NCBI RefSeq assembly: GCF_027947595.1
Contig: NZ_CP116257.1
Location: 4,588,001 to 4,652,000 of the forward strand
Direction: 5' to 3'
Origin: Streptomyces lienomycini
GTDB lineage: Bacteria; Actinomycetota; Actinomycetes; Streptomycetales; Streptomycetaceae
Length of the DNA: 64,000 nt
Shown here: positions 32,870 through 41,429 of the stretch, piece by piece
Numbering within the stretch: position 1 is the stretch's first letter
Layout of the letters: each line of letters begins with the position of its first letter
Notes under the pieces: model-generated
Seen by the model: the letters and a program-made list of their open reading frames with translations, nothing else
Databases searched by the model: none
What the model was told of the DNA's origin: nothing
Position numbers and translations under genes: made by a program

Positions 32870-34617
32870 CCCGTACGTGGCAGATCAGCGACGTCACCGA
32901 CGCGGCGCGGGCGCGCGTCGCCGCCGCGCGCCTGGCCGCCGCCCACGGTGTGCCGCCCCTGGAGCGCACCCGGCTGACGGCGTCGCTCGGCGCGCAGTTG
33001 CGGCTGTGCCTGGCCAAGGGCGGCGTCTGGCGGCTCACCCTGGAGTCGGGCACCGTCTCCCGTGCCGCGCCGGGGGCCGGGGAGCGTGTGCTGCACGCGG
33101 TGGTGACGCCGTCGCCCGAGGCCGCCGCCGCGGGTCAGCCGCCGTGGCGGGTGACGGTGCCGTGCCCGGAGGCGGCGGTGGACATGGGCGCCGACCTGGG
33201 CTCCGACGACCCGGCGAGGTGGGCGGAGGCGCTGCTGGGTGCCGACGAGGACACGGCTCTGGTGCTGGAGCGGCTCACCGAGCAGGAGGGTCTGGTCGAC
33301 TTCCACCGGGAGGAGTTGCAGCAGACGAACCAGGGCGTGGTGGCGCTGCACGCGGAGCTGGACGCCGCCGGGCGGGCGCAGCGCGAGGCGTTCGCCGCCG
33401 AGCGCAAGGCGCGTACGGAGGCGGAGAACGCCCGGCGCAGGCTGACGTTCCTGGCGGACGCGAGCGCGGTGCTGACGGCGTCGCTCGACCACCACGAGAT
33501 CGTGCGCAGGCTGCCGGAGTTGCTGGTGCCGGAGTACGCGGCGAGCGTGGACATCTGGCTGTTCGACCAGGACGGCGACCGGTCGGGGCCCGCCCACACG
33601 GCCGCCGCGGTGGTCGCCGCCCGCACCGGGCGGCCGCAGTACGCCGCCGCGCTCCCGGGCGGACTGCCGGGCGTGGACGACCAGCCGCCCTCGGCCCTGG
33701 CCCCGGACCGGCCCCTGCTGTGCATCCCGCTGCCGACGCGGCAGGCGCCGCTGGGTGTGGTGACCCTGTCCCCGCCCGGAGAGCGCTGGGACCCGGACGA
33801 CGCGGTCATGCTGGTCGAGCTGACCCGGCGGGCCAGCATCGCGATCGACCACGCCCAGCGCTACCAGCACAACCGCGACATCGCCGAGACCCTCCAGCGG
33901 GCGCTGCTGACGGAGCTGCCCGCCCCGCCCGGCCTGGCGCTGGCCGCGCGCTATCTCCCGGCCACCCACGGGCTGAACATCGGCGGCGACTGGTACGACG
34001 CGTTCCGCCAGCCCGACGGCAGCGTCATCGCCGTGGTCGGGGACGTCACCGGACACGGGCTGCGCGCGGCCGTCATGATGAGCCAGCTGCGCACCGCCCT
34101 GCGCGCGTACGCCGTCGACGGGGGCAGCCCCGGGCAGCTCCTGACCCGGCTGCACACCTTCCTGCACCATCTCCAGCCCGACCTGTTCGCCACGGCCGTC
34201 ATCGCGCGCTTCCATCCCGACGACCCGGTCATGACGTGGGCGGCGGCCGGGCATCCGCCGCCGGTGCTGCGTACCCCGGACGGCCGAGTGCGGACCCTGG
34301 ACGCCAAACCGGGCGCGATGCTGGGCATCCCGCTCAAACAGGAGATCGCGGACCACACGGTGCGCCTCGCGCCGGGTTCGACGCTCGCGCTGTACACGGA
34401 CGGCCTGGTGGAGCGCCGGGCCCTGGGCATAGACCCGGGCATCGCCCGGCTGGCGGACGCGCTCGGCTCGTTCGGTCCGGCGGAGTTGGACGCGGACCTG
34501 GGGGGTTCGGCCGACGGCATCCTGCGTCCGCTGCTCAGCGACTCCGAGCGGGACGACGACGTGTGCCTGCTCCTGTGTCACCTGCGCGGTCCGGGCCGAC
34601 CCGGCGGGCACGGCTGA
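32866..34617 (+). CDS. GAF-PP2C (RsbU/SpoIIE-type) phosphatase with degenerate ATPase N-terminus
   Basis: A 583-residue phosphatase. The first about 130 residues look like an RsbT/RsbW-type domain that has lost its N-box (TASLGAQLRLCLAKGGVWRL), with a conserved SDVTDAARARVAAARLA start. A coiled coil (about 140-195), a GAF domain (about 200-345) and PP2C (about 365-575) follow. PP2C motifs are GGDWYDAFRQPDG, VGDVTGHGLRAAVM, LYTDGLVERR and DDDVCLLL. The degenerate N-terminus could be the docking face for RsbT, as the N-terminal domain of Bacillus RsbU is. It is the last gene of the coupled rsbR-S-T unit and the best candidate for the output phosphatase acting on the STAS protein at 29488. Confidence 0.87.
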   Translation: MTRTWQISDVTDAARARVAAARLAAAHGVPPLERTRLTASLGAQLRLCLAKGGVWRLTLESGTVSRAAPGAGERVLHAVVTPSPEAAAAGQPPWRVTVPCPEAAVDMGADLGSDDPARWAEALLGADEDTALVLERLTEQEGLVDFHREELQQTNQGVVALHAELDAAGRAQREAFAAERKARTEAENARRRLTFLADASAVLTASLDHHEIVRRLPELLVPEYAASVDIWLFDQDGDRSGPAHTAAAVVAARTGRPQYAAALPGGLPGVDDQPPSALAPDRPLLCIPLPTRQAPLGVVTLSPPGERWDPDDAVMLVELTRRASIAIDHAQRYQHNRDIAETLQRALLTELPAPPGLALAARYLPATHGLNIGGDWYDAFRQPDGSVIAVVGDVTGHGLRAAVMMSQLRTALRAYAVDGGSPGQLLTRLHTFLHHLQPDLFATAVIARFHPDDPVMTWAAAGHPPPVLRTPDGRVRTLDAKPGAMLGIPLKQEIADHTVRLAPGSTLALYTDGLVERRALGIDPGIARLADALGSFGPAELDADLGGSADGILRPLLSDSERDDDVCLLLCHLRGPGRPGGHG

Positions 34618-34656
34618 CCCCGGCACCGCTGCCCGCCGGAAACCGCGCGGGGGTGG

Positions 34657-34678
34657 CGGGAAAGTCGCGGGAAAGTCG
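34657..34678. repeat. Tandem 11-bp direct repeat
   Basis: CGGGAAAGTCG occurs twice with no gap (34657-34667, 34668-34678), one DNA helical turn apart. It lies in the 252-bp gap between the PP2C gene and the NDH-2 gene. Adjacent 11-bp direct repeats are the usual form of OmpR-type response-regulator sites. It does not match the PhoP box I know. Confidence 0.45.
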
Positions 34679-34869
34679 CACACGGTTCACGTCTGCCCGG
34701 TGCGCTCCGGGCCCGGGCGGGGCATGGTGGTGATCAGGATGTGTCGCCTGCCTGCCGCGCCCGGCTGGCCGGACCGGTGCGGGCGCGGTGGCATGGACGA
34801 GGTGCGAAGCAGCGATCCAGGGGCAGGCGAAAGGCGTTCGCGGCAGACCGCCTGGAGCCGCAGAAAGGG

Positions 34870-36246
34870 ATGAACACCGTGACACGACCCAGGATCCTGG
34901 TGGTCGGCGCAGGTTTCGCCGGCGTGGAGTGCGTCCGCCGTCTGGAACGGAGGCTCTCCCCGAGCGAGGCCGAGATCACCCTGGTGACACCGTTCTCCTA
35001 TCAGCTCTACCTGCCGCTGCTGCCCCAGGTCGCCTCCGGGGTGCTGACACCCCAGTCGATCGCGCTCTCCCTGCGCCGCAGCAGCAAGTACCGGACCCGG
35101 ATCATCCCCGGGGGCGCCATCGGGGTGGACCTCAAGTCGAAGGTCTGCGTGGTGCGCACCATCACCGACCGGATCGTCGACGAGCCGTACGACTACATCG
35201 TGCTGGCGCCCGGCAGCATCACCCGCACCTTCGACATCCCGGGGCTCACCGACAACGCGTTCGGCATGAAGACGCTGGCGGAGGCCGCGTACATCCGCGA
35301 CCACGTCATCTCGCAGCTGGACCTCGCCGACGCCAGCCAGGACCCCGCCGAGCGGGCCTCCCGGCTGCAGTTCGTGGTGGTCGGCGGCGGCTACGCGGGC
35401 ACCGAGACCGCGGCCTGTCTGCAGCGGCTGACCCACGCGGCCGTCAAGCGGTACAACCGCCTCGACCCGAACCTGATCAAGTGGCACCTGATCGACATCG
35501 CGCCCAAGCTGATGCCCGAGCTGGGCGAGAAGCTGGGGCGCGACGCGCAGGAGGTCCTGACGCGGCGCGGCATCGAGATCTCCCTCGGGGTGTCCATCGA
35601 GAAGGCCGGGCCCGAGGAGGTCACCTTCACGAACGGCCGGGTGGTGCCCACCCGCACGCTGATCTGGACGGCGGGCGTGGTGGCGAGCCCGCTCATGGCG
35701 ACGCTGGGCGCGGAGACGGTCAAGGGTCGCCTCGCGGTCACCGCCGAGATGTGCCTGCCCGACCACGACGGGGTGTTCGCGCTCGGCGACTCCGCGGCCG
35801 TCCCCGACCTCGCCAAGGGCCAGGAGGGCGCCGTGTGCCCGCCGACCGCCCAGCACGCGATGCGGCAGGGCCGGCATGTCGCCGAGAACCTCATCGCCAC
35901 CCTGCGCAACCAGCCGATGCGGCCGTACGTCCACAAGGACCTCGGTCTCGTCGTCGACCTCGGCGGCGCCGACGCGGTGTCCAAGCCGCTCGGCGTGGAG
36001 CTGAAGGGGCTGCCCGCGCAGGCGGTGGCCCGCGGCTACCACTGGTCGGCGCTGCGCACGGGGGTCGCCAAGGCCCGGGTGGCGGCGAACTGGGCGCTCA
36101 ACGCGGTCGCCGGCGACGATTTCGTCCGCACCGGTTTCCAGGCCCGCAAGCCGGCCAAGCTCAAGGACTTCGAGTACACCGACGCCTATCTGACTCCGGA
36201 ACAGGTGCGGGAGCGGGTCAGGGGGGCGGACCGGGCGGAGCTGTGA
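34870..36246 (+). CDS. Type II NADH dehydrogenase (NDH-2-like FAD/NAD oxidoreductase)
   Basis: A 458-residue flavoprotein that passes electrons from NADH to the quinone pool without pumping protons. It has two dinucleotide folds: ILVVGAGFAGVECVRRL for FAD at the start and VVVGGGYAGTETAACL for NADH near residue 175. Further FAD contacts are WTAGVVASPLM and FALGDSAAVPD. The C-terminal membrane-association stretch (ALRTGVAKARVAANWALNAV) is amphipathic. ATG 34870 and GTG 34879 are both possible; the AAAGGG at 34864-34869 fits the GTG better. It stands alone after the stressosome operon. Respiratory NDH-2 is likely, though related FAD oxidoreductases are not excluded. Confidence 0.87.
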   Translation: MNTVTRPRILVVGAGFAGVECVRRLERRLSPSEAEITLVTPFSYQLYLPLLPQVASGVLTPQSIALSLRRSSKYRTRIIPGGAIGVDLKSKVCVVRTITDRIVDEPYDYIVLAPGSITRTFDIPGLTDNAFGMKTLAEAAYIRDHVISQLDLADASQDPAERASRLQFVVVGGGYAGTETAACLQRLTHAAVKRYNRLDPNLIKWHLIDIAPKLMPELGEKLGRDAQEVLTRRGIEISLGVSIEKAGPEEVTFTNGRVVPTRTLIWTAGVVASPLMATLGAETVKGRLAVTAEMCLPDHDGVFALGDSAAVPDLAKGQEGAVCPPTAQHAMRQGRHVAENLIATLRNQPMRPYVHKDLGLVVDLGGADAVSKPLGVELKGLPAQAVARGYHWSALRTGVAKARVAANWALNAVAGDDFVRTGFQARKPAKLKDFEYTDAYLTPEQVRERVRGADRAEL

Positions 36247-36357
36247 CCCCGGGGCCGGTAGCGGGCCGGGGCATGACATGCTGAGAAGTGGATCTCGGCG
36301 TGAACCTGCCGGGACGTGGCTGGAACCGGCTGTGCTGGCCGGCTGTGAATCGGGAGA

Positions 36358-38616
36358 GTGTACGGCGGCGTGAAGGCAGCGGGGCGCTCGGCGCGGACAC
36401 GACTGCGGGACCGCGTCGCCGCGTCCGACCCGGGGCTGTTGAGGCTGACGGCGGGCCTGCGGACGGTGGGCGCGATCGCGCTGACCCTCGCCGTGCTCGC
36501 CGTGTTCGGCGTGGACGTCAAACATCTGGTGGCGGGGGCCATCGCGGCGATGGTCGCCACCTTCGCCATCCGGGAGAAGGAGCCGGGTCCGCAGGCCGTC
36601 ACGCTGGCGCTCGGCCTGCCCGTCGCCCTGGCCTCGATGTCGCTGAGTACGCTGCTCGCCTCGCGGGTGGTCCTCGGCGACGCCGTCTTCGTGGTCCTCA
36701 TCTTCAGCGCCGTCTTCGTCCGCCGGTTCGGCGACCGCGGCACCGCGCTCGGGCTGATCGGCTTCCAGGTCTACTTCGTGTCCCTGTTCGTCGGCGCCAA
36801 GCCGTCGGGGCTGCCCTCCCTGTGGCTCGCCGTGGCCGCCGCGTTCGCGTCCAGCGCGGTGATGCGCTTCGCGGTGGTCCCGGCGACGCCCACGCGCATC
36901 CTGCGGCTGCTGCGGCAGGCCTTCCGGGCACGGCTGGCGCAGTTGATCGCGACGCAGGCCGAGTTGCTGGACGCGGGTCCGGACGACATCGACAAGACGC
37001 TGGAGCGCCTGCGCGACGGCACCGCGCGTCTGCACGAGACGGCGCTGATGATCCAGTCCCGGCTGGAGGAGGGCACGCCCGACAAGTCCACCGCGCGCCT
37101 GGTGCAGCGGCGCATCGCGGACGCCGAGATCGCCGCGGAGCGTCTGGGGCTGCTGCTGCTGACCGCGCGCAGTGCCGAGCGGGCGGACACCCTCACCCTG
37201 CACCTGCCGGGCGCGCCCGCCCCGTCGGTGGGCCGTTCACCGGCGCCCGGCGAGGCCACCGAGATACTGCGCCGCGATCTGGCGGCGCTGCGCACCCTGG
37301 TGCTGCGGCCGCCCTCGGAGGCGCGCGGCACCGCGCTGTCCCATCTGCGCAACCGGCTGCTCGGCTACCGCGACGAGGAGAACCTGCCCGAGGCGACACC
37401 GGCCGTCCAGGACGTCTTCCGCGGCATCGGTGAGAGCGCGCGGGCGGTCATGGGCCTCAGGATGGCGCTGGACGGTCCGCAGGACGAGTCGGACGACTCG
37501 CCGGCCACGGCCAGGTCCCGGGAGGAGCTGGACGCCGAGGACGCGGCCATCGACGCCGGTGAGGAGGCGGCGCCCGAGGAGGAGCAGACCGGGCTGCGGC
37601 GGCCCACCACGCGTGCCGCGGTGCAGGTGGCCGTGGGGTCCTCGCTGGCCATCGTCGGCGGGGAGTTCCTGTCCACGCAGCGCTGGTACTGGGCGGTGCT
37701 CACCTGCTGGATCGTCTTCATCAACACCGCGTCCACCGGGGAGATCCTGGTCAAGGGCTACCGCCGCCTGCTCGGCACCGTGCTGGGCGTGGTGGCGGGC
37801 ATCGTGCTGGCCGGCCTGGTGGGAAACCACACCTGGACCGCGTTCGGGCTGGTGCTGGTGCTCATCTTCGCGATGTTCTACACGGCACCGCTGTCCTACA
37901 CGCTGATGTCGTTCTTCGTCACCGCGATGCTCGGGCTGCTGTACACACTGCTGCACACCTACAGCATGTCGGTGCTGCTGCTGCGGGTCGAGGAGACGGC
38001 GCTCGGCGCGGCCTGCGGGATCGTGGCGGCGGCGCTGGTGCTGCCGATACGCACGGACCGGCGTACGAACGAACTGCTGGGCACGGTGCTGGAGCGGCTC
38101 ACCGATGTCACGGAGGGCGCCGTCGACCAGCTCAGCGGCGGGCAGGCGGCCGACCTGCTGGACACCGCGCGGGAGCTGGACCAGGCGCTGGGGGATCTGC
38201 GGGCCGCCACGCAGCCGCTGACCCATCCGATCACACCGCTGCGGGCCCGGCGCGACACCGCCCAGTACGTGGTGGCGCTGCTGGAGACCTGTGCCTACCA
38301 CGCGCGGTCGCTGGCCGCGACGGCCGAGCTGCTGCCCACCCACCCCTCGATCGCGGCCGACCCGCGGCTGCGCGGCGCGGTGCGGCGCACGGTGCGCAAC
38401 ATCGAGGCGATCGCCGCCCGTGTCGCCGACGAGGACGCCGGGGCCGAGGTGGAGACGGGGCCGAGCATCGCCTCGCTGCTGGAGCCGGACGTGGCCGGGG
38501 TGCCCCGGTACGGCCGCATCACCGGCCGGGTGCTGCGGCATCTGGAGCGGCTGGACGAGGCGGTGGTGGGCCTCGCCCGGCCGCTGGGCGTGTCCGTCAG
38601 GGCGCCGAAGCGGTGA
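36358..38616 (+). CDS. FUSC-family membrane protein (aromatic acid exporter-like)
   Basis: A 752-residue integral membrane protein with two FUSC-type halves. Five to six helices lie in about residues 30-175 (TVGAIALTLAVLAVFGVDVKHLVAG, then AVFVVLIFSAVFVRRFGDRG), followed by a long helical cytoplasmic region. A second helix bundle spans about 415-565 (RAAVQVAVGSSLAIVGGEFLS, RWYWAVLTCWIVFI) with a second soluble region at the C-terminus. FUSC proteins such as AaeB export weak organic acids; the substrate here is unknown. The start is uncertain between GTG 36358 and GTG 36370, neither well spaced from GGAG. A palindromic hairpin separates its end from a convergent gene. Confidence 0.85.
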   Translation: MYGGVKAAGRSARTRLRDRVAASDPGLLRLTAGLRTVGAIALTLAVLAVFGVDVKHLVAGAIAAMVATFAIREKEPGPQAVTLALGLPVALASMSLSTLLASRVVLGDAVFVVLIFSAVFVRRFGDRGTALGLIGFQVYFVSLFVGAKPSGLPSLWLAVAAAFASSAVMRFAVVPATPTRILRLLRQAFRARLAQLIATQAELLDAGPDDIDKTLERLRDGTARLHETALMIQSRLEEGTPDKSTARLVQRRIADAEIAAERLGLLLLTARSAERADTLTLHLPGAPAPSVGRSPAPGEATEILRRDLAALRTLVLRPPSEARGTALSHLRNRLLGYRDEENLPEATPAVQDVFRGIGESARAVMGLRMALDGPQDESDDSPATARSREELDAEDAAIDAGEEAAPEEEQTGLRRPTTRAAVQVAVGSSLAIVGGEFLSTQRWYWAVLTCWIVFINTASTGEILVKGYRRLLGTVLGVVAGIVLAGLVGNHTWTAFGLVLVLIFAMFYTAPLSYTLMSFFVTAMLGLLYTLLHTYSMSVLLLRVEETALGAACGIVAAALVLPIRTDRRTNELLGTVLERLTDVTEGAVDQLSGGQAADLLDTARELDQALGDLRAATQPLTHPITPLRARRDTAQYVVALLETCAYHARSLAATAELLPTHPSIAADPRLRGAVRRTVRNIEAIAARVADEDAGAEVETGPSIASLLEPDVAGVPRYGRITGRVLRHLERLDEAVVGLARPLGVSVRAPKR

Positions 38617-38618
38617 CG

Positions 38619-38635
38619 GCACCACCCGGTGGTGC
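38619..38635. terminator. Bidirectional hairpin between convergent genes
   Basis: GCACCACC-C-GGTGGTGC is a perfect 8-bp inverted repeat with a one-base centre (a functional loop of 3-5), placed in the 22-base space between the stop of the FUSC gene (38616) and that of the minus-strand hypothetical (38639). Its position between converging stops supports a shared terminator. Confidence 0.55.
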
Positions 38636-38638
38636 GGT

Positions 38639-39073
38639 TCAGAAGTCGCTGGGCAGCCCGCTGGCCTCGGCGATGCCGCGCAGTTCCTCGTTCTGCTGGT
38701 GGCGTTCCTTGAGGTAGTCGGCTATCTCGCCCAGACGTTCCGGGTCGGAGGCGGTGACCGCGTCGGTGACGACCCGGACGGGTCCGGTCTCGTCGGTGCT
38801 GATCTCGACGACCTCGTTGTCGAGGCGTCCGGTGACGGCGGTGGCGATGACGAGTGCGGCCTCGTCCCGGATCTCCTGGGGCAGCGGTTCGGCGTTGTCG
38901 CCGTCCAGCGAGAAGTCGATGGCCGGCATCTGCTGCTCGTCGATCGCCTGGAGGACCGGTTCCACCACGCTGAGCAGCAGCTGGTAGTCGTCGTTGGGCA
39001 TGCGAACGCGCAGGAGGTCGAGGTAGACGTCCACGGGACGTCCGTCCGGCGGAGGAATCTCGTGTTCGTTCAT
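38639..39073 (-). CDS. Conserved hypothetical protein
   Basis: Not recognised. The 144-residue acidic cytosolic protein has no signal peptide or membrane segment. It reads as alternating helices and strands (VDVYLDLLRVRMPNDDYQLLL; ALVIATAVTGRLDNEVVEIS) with a helical end (LGEIADYLKERHQQNEELRGIA). It shares no clear catalytic motif. The ATG at 39073 lies 28 bases after the DUF1206 gene on the same strand, so the two are probably cotranscribed. Confidence 0.7.
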   Translation of the reverse strand: MNEHEIPPPDGRPVDVYLDLLRVRMPNDDYQLLLSVVEPVLQAIDEQQMPAIDFSLDGDNAEPLPQEIRDEAALVIATAVTGRLDNEVVEISTDETGPVRVVTDAVTASDPERLGEIADYLKERHQQNEELRGIAEASGLPSDF

Positions 39074-39101
39074 TCGCCCCGTGTTCCCCGTGCCGGGCCG
39101 C

Positions 39102-39935
39102 TCAGACCCTCCGCCAGCGGGCGAGGGCGAAGGAGAAGACGCCGAAGAGCACCAGACCGGCGGCGACCAGCGCCAGGAGCCACGGGCCGAGCGGGGTGCC
39201 GGCGAAGGAGCGGAGGGTGTCGTCCAGTCCCTTCGCCCGGTCGGGTTCGTAGTCGACGGCGGCCCGTACGGCGAAGGCGCCCACCACCGCGAACACGATG
39301 CCGCGGGCCGCTCCGCCGCCGACCCCGGTGACGTCGACCAGCCGGCGGGCCCGCCGGCCGAGCCCGCCGAGCTTCATCTTCTTGTGATAGGTGCGGCGCA
39401 CGGCCTGGACGCAGATGACCACTCCGGCGACGACGATCGCGGCGCCGGCGACGCCCACGAGCCACTGCCCCGCGGGCATGCCCATCACCCTGGCGGTGAC
39501 GTCCCTGGACTGCCGGTCGCTGGAGCCGCTGCCGCCGGCACCGGCCGCGAAGGCCAGTACGGAGTAGGCGACGAAGGCGTAGAAGACGCAGCGGGCGGCG
39601 GCGGGCAGCCGCTTCCTCGCGGTGCGGCCGTCCTTGCCGGTGACGCCGAAGAGCGCCTCGGACAGCCGCCACAGGGCCATCCCGGCGAGTCCGGCGCCCA
39701 GCGCCCACAGCAGCACCGCGCCGAAGGGCCTGTCGGACAGCTCGGCCAGGGCGCCGCCCCGGTCGGCCTGCCGGTTTCCGGTGCCGAAGGCGATCTGCAG
39801 GGCCAGGATGCCGACCAGCAGGTAGATGACGCCGCGGGCGGTGAGTCCCGCCCGGGCGGCCCCCTCGGCCGCCGATCCGTTCGCGGCCCTCCGGGCGCGT
39901 CCGCGGCCGGTACGTGCCAGGACACGTGTGTTCAT
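39102..39935 (-). CDS. DUF1206 membrane protein
   Basis: A 277-residue protein made of three two-helix DUF1206 repeats: LTARGVIYLLVGILALQIAFG..., ARCVFYAFVAYSVLAFAAG... and ARGIVFAVVGAFAVRAAVDY..., each with the small-residue start (RG/RC)-hydrophobic pattern. The function is unknown; family members are frequent in soil actinobacteria. A basic cytoplasmic stretch (RRTYHKKMKLGGLGRRARR) precedes the third repeat. ATG 39935 follows GGGGAGGTCCAC, a strong ribosome site; a longer frame to 39983 is unneeded. The strong hairpin at 40017-40057 lies in its 5' region and separates it from DUF5133. Confidence 0.87.
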   Translation of the reverse strand: MNTRVLARTGRGRARRAANGSAAEGAARAGLTARGVIYLLVGILALQIAFGTGNRQADRGGALAELSDRPFGAVLLWALGAGLAGMALWRLSEALFGVTGKDGRTARKRLPAAARCVFYAFVAYSVLAFAAGAGGSGSSDRQSRDVTARVMGMPAGQWLVGVAGAAIVVAGVVICVQAVRRTYHKKMKLGGLGRRARRLVDVTGVGGGAARGIVFAVVGAFAVRAAVDYEPDRAKGLDDTLRSFAGTPLGPWLLALVAAGLVLFGVFSFALARWRRV

Positions 39936-40016
39936 GTGGACCTCCCCTCCCGGACTCCGCATGCCCCGGCATCGGACGCGCACACCGCGGGTCTCGTGGA
40001 CGGTGGCCGTGGACGT

Positions 40017-40057
40017 GCGACCGCCCGTACACCGACTGGTGGTGTACGGGCGGTCGC
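40017..40057 (-). terminator. 17-bp perfect inverted repeat (strong terminator)
   Basis: Bases 40017-40033 pair perfectly with 40041-40057 around a 7-base loop; two G-T wobble pairs can extend the stem. It starts 28 bases after the stop of the minus-strand DUF5133 gene and lies before the DUF1206 start. There is no T-run. The stem is the longest perfect hairpin seen in the window. Confidence 0.75.
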
Positions 40058-40085
40058 GTGGTCGTTCCCCTGGCCGTTCCTCGTG

Positions 40086-40331
40086 TCAGTCCGCCACGCC
40101 CGCGTGCGCTCCACCGGGCACGGGCTCCGGGACGGGCGCGTCCGCGAGGTGGCGCCGGGCACTCTCCAGGGCCCGGCGCACGTCGCGCGTGCCGGTCGAC
40201 ACGCACAGCGTGTACGCGAGGTCCCGGGTCCGCGGGCCCGGTTCGCCCGCCGCGTCGGCGGGCTCGTTCACCGCGGCGGCCTCGTACTCCTCCAGGAGTC
40301 CGCGCAGCACCGCGGGGTGTGGCATCAGCAT
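40086..40331 (-). CDS. DUF5133-family small protein
   Basis: An 81-residue protein similar in plan to the one at 9905-10186: MLMPHPAVLRGLLEEYEAA helix, then LAYTLCVSTGTRD and a helix ALESARRHLAD. The function is unknown. It starts 38 bases after the sigma factor gene on the same strand, with GGGAGGGAAGGGACCGC before the ATG, so it is probably cotranscribed with it. The pairing of DUF5133 with a sigma gene here and with glgE elsewhere hints at a shared stress role. A strong hairpin ends the unit. Confidence 0.78.
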   Translation of the reverse strand: MLMPHPAVLRGLLEEYEAAAVNEPADAAGEPGPRTRDLAYTLCVSTGTRDVRRALESARRHLADAPVPEPVPGGAHAGVAD

Positions 40332-40369
40332 GCGGTCCCTTCCCTCCCTCGCTTCCCGGTCCGTCCGGC

Positions 40370-41245
40370 TCATCGGGTCCGTACCGGGCGGCCGGGGCGG
40401 GCGGTCCGCTCCCCCATGGCCTCGTCGCGCACGCGGGCGCAGCTGCGGCTGATGAGCCGCGAGACGTGCATCTGCGAGATGCCCAGGCAGTCGGCTATCC
40501 GGCTCTGGGTCATGTCCTCGAAGAAGCGCATGTAGAGGATGGCGCGTTCGCGTTCGGGCAGCCTGCGCAGGCCCTCCTTGGCGGACTCGCGGTCGATCAC
40601 GGTGTCGTACGAGGCGTCGGCCGCGCCGAGGGTGTCCGCGAGGCTGTAGCCGTCGTCGCCGGCCGAGAGTTCGGCGTCGAGCGAGAGGGTGCTGAAGCTC
40701 TCCAGCGCCTCCATGCCGGCGCCGACCTCGTCCTCGGTGAGGCCGGTGTGGGCGGCGAGGGCGGCCACCGAGGGTTCGGGGCTGCCCGGGCTCTGGGCGA
40801 GTTCGCGCCGGGCGACGCGCACCTTGTTGCGCAGTTCCTGGACCCGGCGGGGTACCCGCAGGGCCCACATGCGGTCGCGGAAATGGCGCTTGACCTCACC
40901 GGTGATGGTGGGCACGGCGTAGCTCTCGAAGGCTCCCCGCTCGGGGTCGAAGCGGTCGATGGCCTTGACCAGACCGAGCGCGGCGACCTGGCGGAGGTCC
41001 TCCAGGGATTCCCCGCGGTCCCGGAACCGCCCGGCGATGCGGTGGGCCATGGGCAGCCAGGCCGTGACGAGTTCGTCGCGGACCGCGTCGCGTTCGGGTC
41101 CGTCCGCCAGTCCCGCCAGGCGGCCGAAGAGGGCCATGGTGTCGGGGGCGTCGTCGTGCCGGCGGCGGGCCGGGGTGCCGGTGGCGGCGGTAGCGGTGGT
41201 GGACTCGGGGGTTCCGGGGCGGATGGTGGGCGTTTCGATGAGCAT
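40370..41245 (-). CDS. RNA polymerase sigma factor, SigB/SigF/SigG family
   Basis: A 291-residue group 3 sigma factor, paralogue of the one at 4816-5607. A Thr/Ala-rich N-terminal 30 residues precede HDDAPDT, region 2 (ESLEDLRQVAALGLVKAIDRF), region 3 (RVPRRVQELRNKVRVARREL) and region 4 (MTQSRIADCLGISQMHVSRLISRS). An imperfect SigB-type promoter, GTTT (41410-41407), 15 bases, GGGCAG (41391-41386), lies upstream on this strand, matching four of six -10 bases; self-regulation is possible. An RsbW-like gene lies upstream on the same strand (41430-41888), its likely anti-sigma factor. From memory this is the position of S. coelicolor SigM; unverified. Confidence 0.92.
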   Translation of the reverse strand: MLIETPTIRPGTPESTTATAATGTPARRRHDDAPDTMALFGRLAGLADGPERDAVRDELVTAWLPMAHRIAGRFRDRGESLEDLRQVAALGLVKAIDRFDPERGAFESYAVPTITGEVKRHFRDRMWALRVPRRVQELRNKVRVARRELAQSPGSPEPSVAALAAHTGLTEDEVGAGMEALESFSTLSLDAELSAGDDGYSLADTLGAADASYDTVIDRESAKEGLRRLPERERAILYMRFFEDMTQSRIADCLGISQMHVSRLISRSCARVRDEAMGERTARPGRPVRTR

Positions 41246-41295
41246 GCGGATTCGCTCCTGAACGGTGGTCTCAGGGGACTTTCCGCGGGAACGGC

Positions 41296-41320
41296 GCTGT
41301 CCGGGTCGCCCCGGGACAGC
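41296..41320 (-). terminator. Hairpin between RsbW-like gene and sigma factor
   Basis: GCTGTCC (41296-41302) pairs with GGACAGC (41314-41320), with an inner GGG/CCC extension interrupted by one bulged base. It lies in the 184-bp gap below the RsbW-like stop. It could end that transcript or attenuate read-through into the sigma gene. A 12-bp palindrome, CTTTTCGAAAAG, lies at 41415-41426. Confidence 0.45.
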
Positions 41321-41429
41321 CGGAGCACCGAAGCAGCTCTACCGCTCCCGCTGCTGCGCCTCCGGTCCGAAGCACGATTTGGCGACTGCCCTCGCCCCGG
41401 TGGAACAAACTCCGCTTTTCGAAAAGTCA

